Shown piece after piece: positions 34,076 through 45,149 of a stretch of DNA of 64,000 nucleotides (position 1 is its first letter; each line of letters opens with the position of its first letter). The stretch is from the NCBI RefSeq assembly GCF_018143015.1, contig NC_054742.1:58474853-58538852 (forward strand). The letters are read 5' to 3'. The notes below the pieces were generated by a model. It did not search any database. It had not been told where the DNA came from and was given only the letters and a program-made list of their open reading frames with translations. This DNA is from Lytechinus variegatus (lineage: Eukaryota > Echinodermata > Echinoidea > Temnopleuroida > Toxopneustidae). The position numbers and the translations under genes are program-made.

Positions 34076-35871
34076 CACCTCAAATTTCTACCTGGGGGTT
34101 TTCTTGTGTATTTTTTTCAATTTCCTTTCAGTGGTGAAAGAAATCTTTAAAATGCAATGGAGGACAACAATGTTGGCGGTGATGATCTTCCGAGCAATGA
34201 AGTAAACTGTGACCCAATCTACTTAGTTCGCATTGATCTTTAACAGTAAATCATCATTTAGCGACATACATAGACTGTGTGTATTTTTAAGCTCTAGAAA
34301 ATGGTTGCTTCTGAGTTTTCACAGTGAAAACAAACAAGAAAACGGTATTAGAGCAAAGTTATTTCACTTTTCAGTCAATTAACCGCTCCGAAATCCATTT
34401 CCTCTGGTTTTGATCTACACAAGTCATGTCATTCGGCATGTCATCATCTAGCAGATATCAATGTTAAAAAAGGGCAAAAATCTAAATGGCTTGTCTTCTC
34501 GTAGGCTTACCTATTTCCAAGTCCATTATGTTGCTGCATCTTCCATGTCGAAAATGCACACTGCACTCGTCAAGTTTAATCAATATATTCTTTGATGGAA
34601 GAGTTTTTAACAACACCAATGAAATATCTGCAAGTTTAATTTCTTCCCCTGCTTAGAAGTCACAGACTACACAGATTAACAGTCGTTCTCGAACTCTCTT
34701 TCCGTCTACATTTCTTACACGCAAGTTGAACTGAAAGGCATTCTATTATATGTGTTTGAATATCGCCCATTCATACCACCCAGTGCAATGGTAATGGTGT
34801 ACTTCTATCATTACGAGGGAGTTATTCAGATTTCCCGCCTTTGTGAGCTCATGTCGCCTCAGTGCTCATTACGTAATCACCAAGTCCAGTGACAGCCAAG
34901 GGCACCTCTGAAGTTCAGAGAACGGGATTGTTTCGCTGATTTTTTTTTTATTAGAAACCTATTTGTAAATCTATAATATGACAATTCGTGTTTCAGAAAC
35001 TACGCGTGCGAACTGCAAGCTGAAATATTTTCTTAAACGGGGACGTTTTAAGTACTGTATGTAAGAATTCTTGTATCTTATCAATCGAAACATGCTTGCG
35101 CGAAGCGCGGGTTCGAAATAATTAATGAATTTGATCATATCTGAAAGGTTAAGATTTTAAACACTTTTTACTCTTGATAATCACAAAGTGAGTGCTGGAG
35201 CATCCTCTTCATGATTCAAGAAAAGTGCAGAACTTACAGCTCTTCACGGCAAACAGTCCTAAACAAGTCCCCTTTCGGGTACAAAATACATTCAGCTCGC
35301 ACTATTTGTTCAGTTAGATACTCATATTTAATCATGATTACCCCAAAAAAATGCTCAGAAGGTTAAATCTTTCAGGTGTAAATACATGATACGTCCAAAT
35401 ATTTGAGCTCGTGCTTTGCGTGCACGCGTTATTTATTTCTTCCTTACGAGCTTTCTAATCTCGTCTGTAAAAACACGCCCCAGAAAACAAGTTTAGCTGC
35501 CGATGGGGAAAATGAAACCCCCCCCCCCTTTCCGTTGAAAGCTGGATCCCCCTGGGGCCGGTAGCCCCTCCAACACCCTCCATCATCTCGGTCGGTTTAC
35601 TCCCTCACAGGGAATCACCCACTGTCATAAAACTGTGCACCCTAATTTTGCCCCCTTAAAAGTCAAAAAACGGAAAATGTACCGGTACAGCGCCTGTTGT
35701 TTCATTTTTTTTTCAATAGTTATCACAAAATTAACTTTTCGTATTCCTGGTTAAAAGCTTTGCTTCCTCGCGACTTCATGGATTTTTTTTTAATTTATAT
35801 ACGCAATGTTTGTATTGGGGTCATTAAGCCACTGCTACCAAGCGAGGGAAGAATTACCCCCCCCCCCCCCC
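34076..35871. other. gene-free tract
   Basis: Contains fragments with GCTCGCACT and GCGCGAAGCGCG words at 35,095-35,440, related to the degenerate repeat at 46,060-46,620, and poly-C runs at 35,518 and 35,857. No supported gene. Confidence 0.4.
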
Positions 35872-36092
35872 TGTTACACCCACAAATGTAATAATCGCCC
35901 ACAAATGTAATAACGCCCACAAATGTAATAACACTTTACCCACAAATGTAATAACGCCCACAAATGTAATAACACTTTACCCACAAATGTAATAATTTTA
36001 CCCACAAATGTAATAATGCACTTTACCCACAAATGTAATAATTTTTGATCGCCCACAAATGTAATAATGACTTTACCCACAAATGTAATAAA
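35872..36092 (+). repeat. foldback left arm, outer domain
   Basis: Ten copies of CCCACAAATGTAATAA, separated by CG, CACTTTA, TTTTA or TTTTTGATCG spacers, giving 17-26-bp periods. Mirrored by four copies at the right end. Confidence 0.9.
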
Positions 36093-37810
36093 TTTGAAGG
36101 GATTTTTGGCAAATCCGTTCTAAGCTAAAATCGTATAGTAATGCGTTCATTTAGCACAAACGTGCAAAGTCTCATTTCCCGACCCGGTTAATTAACAAAT
36201 TATAATAAAAATCCAAAGTCTTTATTCCAGACCCGGTTGTTTCAAAAATAATAATATGAGCCCAAAGTCTTTATTCCAGACCCGGTTGTTTCAAAAATAA
36301 TAATATAAACCCAAAGTCTTTATTCCAGACCCGGTTGTTTCAAAAATTATAATATAAATCCAAAGTCTTTTTCCAGACCCTGTTGTTTCGAAAATAATAA
36401 TATGAGCCCAAAGTCTTTATTCCAGACCCGGTTGTTTCAAAAATTATAATATAAATCCAAAGTCTTTTTCCAGACCCTGTTGTTTCAAAAATTATAATAT
36501 AAATCCAAAGTCTTTATTCCAGACCCGGTTGCTTAGAAAATAATAATATAAGTCCAAAGTCTTTATTCCAGACCCGGTTGTTTAGAAAATAATAATATAA
36601 GTCCAAAGTCTTTATTCCAGACCCGTTGTTTAAAAAATAATAATATGAGCCCAAAGTCTTTATTCCAGACCCGGTTGTTTCAAAAATTATAATATAAATC
36701 CAAAGTCTTTATTCCAGACCCGTTTGTTTCAAAAATTATAATATAAATCCAAAGTCTTTTTCCAGACCCTGTTGTTTCGAAAATAATAATATGAGCCCAA
36801 AGTCTTTATTCCAGACCCGGTTGTTTCAAAAATTATAATATAAATCCAAAGTCTTTTTCCAGACCCTGTTGTTTCAAAAATTATAATATAAATCCAAAGT
36901 CTTTATTCCAGACCCGGTTGCTTAGAAAATAATAATATAAGTCCAAAGTCTTTATTCCAGACCCGGTTGTTTAGAAAATAATAATATAAGTCCAAAGTCT
37001 TTATTCCAGACCCGGTTGTTTAAAAAATAATAATATAAGTCCAAAGTCTTTATTCCAGACCCGGTTGTTAAAAAAAATAATCATATGAGCCAAAAGTCTT
37101 TATTCCAGACCCGATTGTTTCAAAAATGATTATATAAGTCCAAAGTCTTTATTCCAGACCCGGTTGTTTAAAAAATAATAATGCAAGTCCAAAGTCTTTT
37201 TCCAGACCCTGTTGTTTCAAAAATCATGATATGAATCCACAATCTTTTTTCCAGACCCGGTTGTTTAAAAAATAATAATGCAAGTCCAAAGTCTTTTTCC
37301 AGACCCTGTTGTTTCAAAAATCATGATATGAATCCAAAATCTTTTTTCCAGACCCGGTTATTTCAAAAATTATAATTTTAGTCCCAAATGAGATACATTA
37401 ATGATATTCCAGTGGAATAAAATGTTGTTGTTGTTGTTGTTGTTTTAGCTTATACGGCGCGTGTCATTCAGTAGTGAATATTTGCGCCAAATAAAAATGA
37501 GAATCGAGCTTATTCTTTACTCCAGACGCTAATGGTAAATTGAAAATCAAGCATAGTCTTTGCTCCAGACCCGGTAACTAAAAGCTGAAACTTTATAGTA
37601 ATGTGTTTATATGGCACATAAAATGCGAAATCTTTTTTCCTGACCCGGTTAATTAAAAATTATAATATAAGTCCAAAGTCTTTTTTCCAGACCCATTTAT
37701 TTCAAAAATTATAATAAATATAAAAAAAACAACAAAGACCCACGATCCTATTTATGTTGAATAACATGGAAATGTAGCTTAGTCTTTCTGTCAGACCCAG
37801 TTATAAAAGT
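36093..37810 (+). repeat. foldback left arm, inner domain (about 50-bp repeats)
   Basis: More than 20 copies of CAAAGTCTTTATTCCAGACC, then CGGTTGTTTCAAAAAT and an ATAATATAA spacer. A higher-order duplication of about 390-400 bp is visible: TTCCAGACCCTGTTGTTTCG occurs at 36,371 and 36,770, and GGTTGCTTAGAAAATAATAA at 36,528 and 36,917, with the units between in the same order. From 37,390 inward the units are degenerate and interspersed with GTTGTTGTTGTTG and a GGCGCGTGTCATTCAG segment. Confidence 0.9.
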
Positions 37811-37856
37811 CATTAGAAACACAACAACAACAACAAAACAAAGACCCTGCAACCAT

Positions 37857-38460
37857 TAAAGGTCAAGTCCACCTCAGAAAAAATGTTGATTTGAATCAAT
37901 AGAGGAAAATCAGACAAGCACAATGCTGAAAATTTCATCAAAATCGGATGTAAAATAAGAAAGTTATGACATTTCAAAGTTTTGTTTATTTTTAACAAAA
38001 TAGTTATATGAACGAGCCAGCTACATCCAAATGAAAGAGTCGATGATGTCACTCTCACTCACTCTTTCTTTTGGTTTTCATTGTTTGAATTATACATTAT
38101 TTCAATTTTTACGAATTTGACGATTAGGACCACCTTGCCTAAAGCACAAAATGTTAAAATAATAAATTTCCACGTGTTGCAGGGAGGAATGAAACTTCAT
38201 TTCACATGACAATGACGAGAAAATAAAAATATTTCATTTAAGAAAATACAAAAGAAATAGTGAGTGAGTGATGTCATCAGTTCCTCATTTGCATACCGAC
38301 CGAGATGTGCATATAACTGTTTTGCGAAATGAAGCGAAACATTAAAATGCCATAACTTTCTTATTTTACATCCGATTTTGATGAAATTTTCAGTGTTATG
38401 CTTGTTGATTTTTTTTCTTTTTATTCATATCAAGTTTTTGTTGGGGTGGACTTGTCCTTA
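37857..38460. mobile_element. AAAGGACAAGTCCACC-family element (copy 2), inside the foldback core
   Basis: Starts AAAGGTCAAGTCCACCTCAG and ends GGGGTGGACTTGTCCTT. Carries the palindromic GAAAATTTCATCAAAATCGG / CCGATTTTGATGAAATTTTC pair. It has no partner on the right side of the foldback, so it probably inserted after the arms formed. Confidence 0.85.
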
Positions 38461-38467
38461 AAAAAAT

Positions 38468-38657
38468 AATTTCTTGTATATTCCTTCCTTTTTTCTTTGA
38501 AAAAACCTAAATAACAAAACATTAAAATACATATGAAAAAACTAGGAAATAAGATATCAGTAAACAATAGGGGATTACTTCCCGAAAACGATAAAGTTGT
38601 TGATTGACGATCTATGATATATTATATAAAAGAAAAACATTCTAACAAGAGGGGATA
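38468..38657 (+). repeat. left direct repeat in the foldback core
   Basis: TTTCTTGTATATTCCTTCCT through ATAAGATATCAG, GGGGATTACTTCCCG and GACGATCTATGA to AAGAGGGGATAA. Repeated in the same orientation at 39,889-40,079, on the other side of the GTCTCACC element. Confidence 0.85.
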
Positions 38658-38768
38658 ACCATTGCATTCCATGTTTTTATTTGGCAATAAGTCATGATTG
38701 ACTATTTTTGCCACCCACTGTATGAGAAGTAGGGTAACAATTTTATTTAGTATTATTTGTATTACTTC

Positions 38769-39884
38769 TTTTTGTCTCACCTGCATAGCAGAGTGAGACT
38801 ATAGGCGCTGCTTTTCCGACGGCGACGGCGGCGGCGGCGTCAACATCAAATCTTAACCTAAGGTTAAGTTTTTGAAATGACATCATAACTTAGAAAGTAT
38901 ATAGACCTAGTTCATGAAACTTGACCATGAGGTTAATCAAGTATTACTTAACATCCTATTAGAGTTTCACGTCACATGACCAAGGTCAAAGGTCATTTAG
39001 GGTCAATGAACTTAGACCATGTTGGGGAATCAACATCAAAATCTTAACCTGAGGTTAAGATTTTGAAATATCATCATAACTTAAGAAATATATAGACCTA
39101 GTTCATTAAACTTGGACATAAGGTTAATCATGTATTACCAAACATCCTGCATGAGTTTTACGTGACATGACCAAGGTCAAAGGTCATTTAGAGTCAATGA
39201 ACTTTGGCCGATTTGGGGGTATCTGATGAATTACAATCAAAACTTAAAAAGGTTTTGGATCTGATTCATGAAACTTGGACATAATAGTAATCAAGTATCA
39301 CTGAACATCCTGGGCAAGTTTCAGGTCACATGGTCAAGGTCAAAGGTCATTTAGGGTCAATGAACTTTGGCCGAATTGTTTTTTTTTGTTGAATTACCAT
39401 CATAACTTTGAAAGTATGTTGGTCTAGTTCATAAAACTTGGACATAAGAGTAATCAAGTATCACTGAACATCCTGTGTGCATTTCAGGTCACATGACCAA
39501 GGTCAAAGGTCAATGAACTTTGGCCATAATGGGGGTATCTGTTGAATTACCATCATAACTTTGCAAGTTTATGGATCTGACTTTTGAAACTTGGACATAA
39601 GAGTAATAAAGTATCACTGAATATCCTGTGCAAGTTTCAGGTCACATGATCAAGGTCAAAGGTCATGTGAGGTCAATGAATTTTGGCCACATTGGGGGTA
39701 TTTGTTGAATTACCATCCTATCTCTGTAAGTGTATTGGTCTAGTTCATAAAACGTGGAAATAAGAGTAACCAAGTATCACTTAACATCTTGTGCGAGTTA
39801 TAGTAGTTTTCAAAGTCAGCACTGCTGCTATGTTGAATCGCGTGATGCAGGTGAGACGGTCAGAGGCATTCAACTTGTTTATTA
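38769..39884 (+). mobile_element. complete GTCTCACC-family element (plus orientation)
   Basis: Left end TTTTTGTCTCACCTGCATAG, a (GGC)n-rich leader with GCGTCAACATC, then about six units of 160-190 bp (TTGGACATAAGAGTAATCAA, CAGGTCACATGACCAAGGTC, GGTCAATGAACTTTGGCC). Right end GATGCAGGTGAGACGG and CATTCAACTTGTTT. GTCTCACCTGCAT/ATGCAGGTGAGAC form a 13-bp terminal inverted repeat. No open reading frame. Four units contain AGGTCAAAGGTCA. Confidence 0.85.
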
Positions 39885-39888
39885 TTAT

Positions 39889-40079
39889 TATTTCTTGTAT
39901 ATTCATTCCTTTTTTTATGAAAAAAAAACACAAAACCTTTAAATACATATAAAACAAAAAACTGAGGAATAAGATATCAGCACACAATATGGGGATTACT
40001 TCCCGTAAACGATAAGGTTGTTGATCGACGATCTATGAGATATTATATAAAAGAAAATCATTCTAGCAAGAGGGGATAA
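39889..40079 (+). repeat. right direct repeat in the foldback core
   Basis: Same series as 38,468-38,657 with about 10 percent differences. It starts almost exactly at the right end of the GTCTCACC element. Confidence 0.85.
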
Positions 40080-40219
40080 AGTTTTAACAAGTTCTTCGGT
40101 ACTTTAAATTTTCAGTGTACCAAGCACCATTTGTAATATATTCAGCATTTTTTTTATTAGTTACAATTCCAATAATCTCAGTGGCCTAAGATATATTTTC
40201 TGTGGTTATATTGACCCGT

Positions 40220-40248
40220 TAAGTAAAGAGAGAGAGAGAGAGAGAGGA
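40220..40248. repeat. GA dinucleotide microsatellite
   Basis: About 11 consecutive AG units between the two inverted GTCTCACC elements. Confidence 0.9.
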
Positions 40249-40283
40249 TTTATGTGATCAAGAAGTGATACGATAGGAAAACA

Positions 40284-41236
40284 AGTGGAATGCCTCTGGC
40301 CGTCTCACCTGCATCACGCGGTTCAATATAGCAGCAGTGCTGACTTTGAATACTACTCTAACTCGCACAAGATGTTCAGTGATACATGGTTACTCTTATG
40401 TCCACTTTTTATGAAGTAGACCAATAAACTTACAGAGATATGATGGTTATTCAACAAAAAACCCCAACATGGCCAAAGTTCATTGACCTTACATGACCTT
40501 TGACCTTGATCATGTGACCTGAAACTCGAACAGGATGTTCAGTGATATCTGATTACTCTTATGTACAAGTTTCATGAATCAGATCCATAAACTTTTAAAG
40601 TTATGATGGTAATTCAACAGATACACCCAATTCTGCCAAAGTTCATTGACCCTAAATGACCTTTGACCTTAATCATGAGACCTGAAACTTGCACAAAATT
40701 TTCAGTGATGCTTGATTACTATTATGTCCAAGTTTCATGAATCAGATCCATAAACTTTCAAAGTTAAGATGGGAATTCAACAGATATCCCCAATTCGGCC
40801 AAAGTTCATTGACCCTAAATGACCTTTGACCTTGGTCATGTGACGTGAAACTCATGCAGGATGTTCAATGATACTTGATTTACCTCATGTCCAAGTTTCA
40901 TGAACTAGGTTCATATATTTTCTAAGTTATGATGACATTTCAAAAACTTAACCTCAGGTTAAGATTTCGATGTTGAATCCTCCAACATGGTCTAAGTTCA
41001 TTGACCCTAAATGACCTTTGACCTTAGTCATGTGACATGAAACTCTAATAGGATGTTCAGTAATACTTGATTAACCTTATGGCCAAGTTTTATTAACTAG
41101 GTCCATATACTTTCTAAGTTATGACATCATTTCAAAAACTTAACCTCAGGTTAAGATTTGATGTTGACGCCGCCGCCGCCGCCGTCGCCGTCGGAAAAGC
41201 GGCGCCTATAGTCTCACTTTGCTTCGCAGGTGAGAC
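40284..41236 (-). mobile_element. complete GTCTCACC-family element (minus orientation)
   Basis: Reverse complement of the 38,769 copy: starts AAGTGGAATGCCTCTGGCCG, ends AGGTGAGACAAAAAC, with the GCCGCCGCCGTCGCCGTCGG leader at 41,168-41,190. It has one internal unit fewer. With its partner it forms an approximately 1-kb inverted repeat with a 400-bp loop. Confidence 0.85.
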
Positions 41237-41394
41237 AAAAACTGATTTGAAATGACTGAAAGAGAGACAGGCAAAGAAAGAAGAGCCCCTCCCACACCCG
41301 TACCAGAGTTACGGAGTTAGGCTGTCCCCTCGGTGGATTCAGGTCCATCAACATCTTGAGGTTTATCTTTCCAGGGGGCAAACGTGTGTGGGTG

Positions 41395-41570
41395 TGTGTG
41401 TGTGTTTGAGTTTTGTCAGACGTGTCTCAATCAGATATGATTATTTACGTCTGGGACCGACCTTTAACGTCACCATCCGAAAGACGTGACAAGGGCTCGA
41501 ACCTCGAACCTCTGCATCAATTTGTAACTTCCCCACATAGCTTTGATTACAGGCGCACGCCACAACGCCC
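41395..41570 (-). mobile_element. 7SL/Alu-like SINE, left copy
   Basis: On the minus strand it begins CTGGGCGTTGTGGCGTGCGC, then CTGTAATCAAAGCTATGTGG, a B-box-like GGTTCGAGCCC (locally duplicated), then CGTCTTTCGGATGGTGACGT, GGTCGGTCCCAGACG and a CA-rich end. The head closely resembles the 5' Alu domain of 7SL RNA (consensus GTGGCGCGTGCCTGTAGTCC). It lies at the inner edge of the foldback right arm. Confidence 0.65.
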
Positions 41571-41929
41571 AGTCTTTAAATATGGTGTAGTCTTTGCTCT
41601 AGACCCATGCAGTTATTTCAAAATAGGAAATTATTAGAAACGATAAAAACAGACAAACAATATTAACAAAGACGCCACAATATCATTGATGTAGAATAAC
41701 GTTTTTGTTGTTGTTATTTTGGGTTTTTAAGGCGCGTACCATTCAGATCTGAATATTTACACCTTTATTAATTTGACGTTTTTGTGGTATTCAATTCAAT
41801 TCAATTTTATTCATTTCACTTCCATCAAACAAAAACAAGTTGTATACCAACTTACGGTATGCCTTATCAATGGCTTTATAGTTTGAGAGATGCTGGTGTC
41901 TAAGTTTTTAGATTAATCTTTTTCTTAAT
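41571..41929. other. degenerate foldback sequence between SINE and right arm
   Basis: Contains GTAGTCTTTGCTCTAGACCC in left-arm orientation, GTTTTTGTTGTTGTTATTTT and a GGCGCGTACCATTCAGATCT segment like that at 37,455, then a TTCAATTCAATTCAATTTTA run. Confidence 0.6.
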
Positions 41930-44796
41930 TTGTATTTAAGAGAACTGGATGTGGGTAAAGACAACTCTCTAAACCCAAGCATTTTAACTGGGTTTAATTT
42001 TAAAGATTGGTCTTAGCTTTGATTTTTTCAATATTTGTTTATCTTATAAATAGCTGGGTCTAGACGAAGGTCTAAGCATAATAATAATGTTATTCAACAG
42101 GAATAAGATTATGACAAAGTCTTTGTTTTTTTAGATTGTTTTGAATTAATTTGTAAATGACTGGGTCTGGAATAGAGACAACGCTCTAAACATGTGCTTT
42201 TGTACTTGGTCTTAATTTGGAGGATTGTTGGTTCTTAGATTCGTTGTTGGGGGGTTGGGTTTTATTGTTTTTTATTCTTGAAATAATTGTGTCTGGAGGA
42301 AAGTCTACAATCGATCTCCATGTTATTCCACAGTAGTTAGATTATTGGGTATTTGTTTTTAGACAATTTTATTTTTTAAATAATAACCAAGTCTGGAAAA
42401 TGGACGTTTCTTTGCAAATGCATAACTACAATGTTTTGTAGGGGTCTTAGTATTATTATGCAAAAGAATCTGGGTGTGGGGTACAGACATATTTTTTACT
42501 GGGTATAAATTTTAAAAAATTGGTTTTAGATGTGATTTTGTTTTTTTAATTAATTTCTTAGATAACCTGGTCTGGAGGAAAGAGTACGTTTTACAACTCA
42601 TGTTATTCCAAGAGAATATGATAGGGTCTTATGTAAGAAGATTTTTTTTCCGTAATTTTTGTAATGATTAGGTCTGGAATAAAGACAACATTCTAAACCT
42701 CTTTTTAAGAACATGTTCTTAGGTTCAAGGATTGCTTGGTATTAGATTTGGAGTTATTTATATTTTTACTCTTAGCCTTATTTTGAAAAACAAATGACTG
42801 GGTCTGGCTGAAAGACTACGCTATATATCCATGTTATCCAGCATTATAAGATTATGGGGTCTTTATACGGTTTTTGTTGTTGTTGTATTGTTATTTACAA
42901 TTTTTGAATAACAAGGTTTGGAGAAAAGGCTAAGCTCGATTTTCCTTTTTTCCACTGGAATATCATTATGGTATCTTAGTTTGGACTTATATTATAATTT
43001 TTGAAATAACTGGGTCTGGAAAAAAGACTTTGGACTTACATTATAATTTTTGAAACTACTGCGTCTGGAAAAAGACTGGACTTTTGTGCTATATGAAGGC
43101 ATTACTATATAGGGTTTTAGTTTTTAGTTTTAAATAACCGGGTCTGGAGAAAAGACTATGCTTGATTCTCAATTTACTCATAGCGCGTATATTCACAATA
43201 CGTTCATATAATTTAAAACAACAACAAAGACCTTGATTCCACCAGTTTTAATTAACTGGGTCTGGAGAGAAGACTAGGCTCGATTCTCATGTTTATTCCA
43301 CCGGAACATCATTATCGTATCTTAGTTTGGACTTATATCATAATATTTGAAACAATCGGGTCTGGAATAAAGACTTTGGACTTATATCATTATTTTTTAA
43401 ACAACCAGGTCTGGAATAAAGACTTTGGATTTATATTATAATTTTTGAAACAACAGGGTCTGGAAAAAGACTTTGGATTTATATTACAATTTTTGAAACA
43501 ACCGGGTCTGGTGAAAAGACTTTGGACTTATAATATCATTTTTGAAACAATCTGGTCTGGAATAAAGACTTTAGGCTCATATGATTATTTTTTAAACAAC
43601 GGGTCTGGAATAAAGACTTTGTACTTATATTATAAATAACTGGGATTGTGGCGTGCGCCTGTAATCCAAGCTGTGGGGAAGTTACAAATTGATGCAGAGG
43701 TTCGAGCCCTGGTCACGTCTTTCGGATGGTGACGTTAAAGGTCGGTCCCAGACGTAAATAATCATATCTGATTGATACACGTCTGACAAAACTCAAATAC
43801 ACACACACACAATTTTTGAATCAACCGGGTCTGGAATAAAGACTTTGGACTTATATTAATATTTTTTAAACAACCGGGTCTGGAAAAAAGACTTTGGACT
43901 TATATTATCATTTTTGAAACAATCGGGTCTGGAATAAAGACTTTGGATTTATGTTATAATTTTTGAAACAACAGGGTCTGGAAAAAGACTTTGGATTTAT
44001 ATTATAATTTTTGAAACAACCGGGTCTGGTGAAAAGACTTTGGGCTCATATTATTATTTTTGAAACAACCGGGTCTGGAATAAAGACTTTGGACTTATAT
44101 TATTATTTTTTAAACAACCGGGTCTGGAAGAAAGACTTTGGATTTATATTATAATTTTTGAAACAACCGGGTCTGGAATAAAGACTTTAGGCTCATATGA
44201 TTATTTTTTAAACAACCGGTCTGGAAAAAGACTTTGGATTTATATTATAATTTTTGAAACAACCGGGTCTGGTGAAAAGACTTATATTATCATTTTTGAA
44301 ACAATCGGGTCTGGAATAAAGACTTTGGACTTATATTATTATTTTTTTTTTAAAAACCGGGTCTGGAATAAAGACTTTGGATATATATTATAATTTTTTA
44401 AACAACGGGTCTGGAGAAAATACTTTGGACTTATATTATCTTTTTTTAAACAATCGGGTCTGGAATAAAGACTTTGGGCTCATATTATTATTTTCGAAAC
44501 AACAGGGTCTGGAAAAAGACTTTGGATTTATATTATAATTTTTGAAACAACCGGGTCTGGAATAAAGACTTTGGATTTATATTATAATTTTTGAAACAAC
44601 CGGGTCTGGAATAAAGACTTTGGGCTCATATTATTATTTTTGAAACAACCGGGTCTGGAATAAAGACTTTGGATTTATATTATAATTTGTTAATTAACCG
44701 GGTCAGGAAAAGAGACTTTGCACTTTAGTGCTATATGAACGCATTACTATACGATTTTAGTTCAGAACGGATTTGCCAAAAATCCCTTCAAATTTA
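41930..44796 (-). repeat. foldback right arm, inner domain
   Basis: About 40 copies of GGGTCTGGAATAAAGACTTT in the orientation opposite to the left arm, with AYTATTTTTGAAACAACC spacers. Copies from 43,330 outward are well conserved; those from 41,930 to 43,200 are increasingly degenerate. The outermost unit has GGGTCAGGAAAAGAGACTTT followed by the same GAACGCATTACTATACGATT junction as the left arm. Confidence 0.9.
43641..43810 (+). mobile_element. 7SL/Alu-like SINE, right copy, inside the repeat array
   Basis: CTGGGATTGTGGCGTGCGCC, then TGTAATCCAAGCTGTGGGGA, B-box-like GGTTCGAGCCC 40-50 bp on, CGTCTTTCGGATGGTGACGT and a (CA)n end. It interrupts a 50-bp repeat unit: ACTTATATTATAAATAACTG before and ATTTTTGAATCAACCGGGTC after. 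Inverted relative to the copy at 41,395. Head assignment to 7SL is by eye; a tRNA- or 5S-related origin cannot be excluded. Confidence 0.7.
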
Positions 44797-44875
44797 TTAC
44801 ATTTGTGGGTAAAGTGTTATTACATTTGTGGGCGTTATTACATTTGTGGGCGTTATTACATTTGTGGGTGCAACA
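44797..44875 (-). repeat. foldback right arm, outer domain
   Basis: Four copies of TTATTACATTTGTGGG with GTAAAG or CG spacers, ending TGCAACA. Shorter than the left outer domain (four copies versus ten), so the arms are unequal. Confidence 0.9.
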
Positions 44876-45149
44876 CCCCCCCCCCCCGATCGCGAATGGG
44901 GCCCCTCTCTAATATGCCCCTTCCACTTTTCAGAAACTGTTGGCAGGTACACTTAGGGTTGCATATGAAAGAGAACAGCATGATCAAGGTGTTTTTCTAT
45001 GCCATTCCAGTCCAATTTTCTTTGTAAGGCATACCCGAAGCCCTCCCTTAGAAATTGCCAAATAATCAGCATTCAAAACAAAATGGTAGACCATATTTAA
45101 TTTGTTTATTTTTAACATGGGGTCTACTTTCCCCAACTTTATCATGTAA

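Larger units (their letters stand above)
35872..44875. mobile_element. 9-kb foldback (TU-like) element
   Basis: The left end TGTTACACCCACAAATGTAA and right end TTACATTTGTGGGTGCAACA are inverted repeats. The left end is preceded by 15 C and the right end is followed by 12 C, so insertion into a C-tract with an all-C target duplication is likely but its length cannot be read. Each arm has an outer domain of short CCCACAAATGTAATAA repeats, a junction (AATTTGAAGGGATTTTTGGC, then ATCGTATAGTAATGCGTTCA), and an inner domain of about 50-bp repeats. The arm plan, outer short direct repeats plus inner domain, matches what is known of sea urchin TU and Drosophila foldback elements. No transposase is recognised; the core is filled with other repeats. 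It is presumably mobilised in trans, if at all. Confidence 0.85.

Noticed and set aside
35874..36080. Repetitive frame with HLWVKCYYICG units
   Set aside because: Translation of the short CCCACAAATGTAATAA repeats; not a protein-coding repeat.
36093..44796. CRISPR-like array of repeats about 50 bp apart
   Set aside because: Spacers are themselves repetitive AT-rich variants, arms are inverted, and the genome is eukaryotic; it is a foldback transposon arm.
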